Shown: one piece after another, positions 62,735 through 64,000 of the stretch
Position numbering within the stretch: position 1 is the stretch's first letter
How the letters are laid out: every line of letters begins with the position of its first letter
NCBI GenBank assembly: GCA_000151295.1
Contig: GG745338.1
Location: forward strand, 491,334-555,333
Direction: 5' to 3'
DNA: 64,000 bases
Origin: Allomyces macrogynus ATCC 38327
Taxonomy: Eukaryota > Blastocladiomycota > Blastocladiomycetes > Blastocladiales > Blastocladiaceae
Notes under the pieces: model-generated
Database searches by the model: none
What the model was told of the DNA's origin: nothing
What the model saw: only the letters and a program-made list of their open reading frames with translations
Translations under genes and position numbers: made by a program

Positions 62735-64000
62735 ATGACAGATCGAACGTTTCTTGGGCAAATCATCAAGGGTGACATCAACGTCCTGCCCAGCGAGTCA
62801 GTCCTGGAGCACGGCTCAGGGAACCTGTTTGTCAACGATTCCCTGCATGTCCTTGGGACCGCATCCCTGACAGCCCACAACAATGGCGCGCTCATGGTCG
62901 CTGGTGGTGCTGGCGTGAGCGGCAATCTCAACATAAAGCAAAACCTTGGGGTGACTGGGACCTCATCCTTCTTGAACGACACGACGTTCAGACCGAATGC
63001 AAGTGTTGTGATCCAAGGCACATCGTCGTCCTCTGGTCCAAGTACTGGCCAGCTTGTGGTCACGGGTGGGGTCGGGATCGGCATGCAGCTCAACATCGGG
63101 GACACCCTGACAGTCCAAAGCACGTCCGAGTCCATGTCCAAGGTGACAGGGGCAGCGACAATTGCTGGTGGTCTCGGTGTATCTGGTCAAGTGAACACGA
63201 GCGGCCTGAGCGTCATCAATGACAGCGACGCGACGATCCAGCTGCTGTACAACTAGGACTTTTCAGGGACGGACTTGGTGAGTATCCTGTTTGTGAGTGG
63301 GGAAGCAACCACAGGGACCATCCAGGTCTCGGATGCGCACAACAGACACATGGACATCAACGGCACCACGTCCAAGAACGTCACTGTCGCCCTTGGCGGC
63401 GGTAACATTGGTCTGGGTGGCGCCAAGGGTACAGAAAAGGTCGTTGTGCATGGAGACATTCTGGTGACCTCAACCCTCGACTCGACGTCCACCGCCTCAG
63501 GCGCCCTCAAGGTCGCAGGCGGTGTGGGGATCACCAAGAGTGTCACGGCAGGCAGCTTTGTGACAGTCAACAGCGCGGCTCCTGGTGGGATCGTCCGGAT
63601 TGTCAACCTGTCGTCCAATGCCAACGAACTGTCCATGGCATACTACCGCAATGCCGACATGTCCAGCACGGTAGCGGGCGATCATTGGGCGCACAGGACG
63701 AACGCATGGGAAGCCGGCGATCGCGTGTGGGCAGTCGGGGCGAGCGGGACAGGGGCCATCGTCAGTCTGACGCCAGCCAGCGCCACGGCTTTCAACGTGG
63801 GTCCAGGGACTGTTGCAAATGCTACAGCGTCCACGTCCAGCACGTCGGCTGCCCTGGCTGTGAGCGGCGGGATTGCCATGGGTGCCACCACGGACGCATC
63901 CAGCGTGAGCAACGGAGGTGCCCTGATGGTTGCAGGCCGTCTTGCTGTGGGCGCCAAGTCGTTCCTGGGCAGGATCGTGACTGTGGCCAGTATGGCCCAA
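62735..64000 (+). pseudogene. Fibre protein with repeated SGxLxVxGGVGI units, in-frame TAG, runs off the right edge
   Basis: Starts MTDRTFLGQIIKGDINVLPS. Repeated units: NNGALMVAGGAGVSGNLNI, STGQLVVTGGVGIGMQLNI, VTGAATIAGGLGVSGQVNT, then after the stop ASGALKVAGGVGITKSVTAG, STSAALAVSGGIAMG and NGGALMVAGRLAVGAKSF. Each is about 40-60 residues, a pattern of beta-helical viral fibre shafts. The frame meets TAG at 63254-63256 (LLYN before, DFSGTDLVSI after) and continues open to the window end. It is probably a virion surface or tail-like protein. Read-through, mutation and sequencing error are all possible. Confidence 0.65.

Overview
The window is eukaryotic chromosomal DNA, most likely from a zoosporic fungus (Blastocladiomycota or a chytrid). 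Nothing here fixes the species. From 1 to about 29.2 kb it is GC-rich and carries intron-rich housekeeping genes. From about 34.2 kb to the right edge most of it is a decayed insertion of a nucleocytoplasmic large DNA virus (NCLDV, giant virus), broken at 44.25-47.79 kb by a host gene cluster.

Host part, left to right: an LRR protein running off the left edge; a tandem pair of DGAT2-type acyltransferases sharing an 8-nt microexon; a p24/TMED cargo receptor; mitochondrial enoyl-CoA hydratase; a SMYD-like SET methyltransferase; a 1454-residue low-complexity protein; a GCKIII (MST3/STK24-like) Ste20 kinase cut by a 100-N assembly gap; a two-BIR Bir1/survivin protein with a very long tail; and a Ste14/ICMT methyltransferase. 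Gene models were built by joining frames at splice sites, and the summed coding lengths are multiples of three. Most 5' splice sites read GT[A/G]CG.

From 29.2 to 34.2 kb there is no gene I can support. The sequence is visibly depleted in CpG. It ends at a 25-bp palindrome and three copies of a ~111-bp repeat at 34.2-34.7 kb.

Viral block A (34.7-44.24 kb) holds a frameshifted unknown protein, a RING-finger protein, an HNDLH-type protein kinase, small membrane proteins, fibre-like beta-repeat proteins and an SF2 (DEAH) helicase, with minisatellites between them. Block B (47.79-64 kb) holds several unknown viral proteins, a protein with RNPxTGRC motifs, a T5orf172/KilA-like protein, the D5-type primase-helicase, a long coiled-coil protein, a second kinase (5'-truncated) and a fibre protein running off the right edge. 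Many viral genes have one to three inactivating lesions: short indels, often in short runs or repeats, or in-frame stops. This fits an endogenous, non-functional copy, although some indels could be sequencing error.

Between blocks A and B is a GC-rich host segment with one intact gene of a four-repeat protein family and broken relatives. The 3' piece touching block A and the 5' piece touching block B appear to be complementary halves of one gene copy, so they probably mark the viral integration point.
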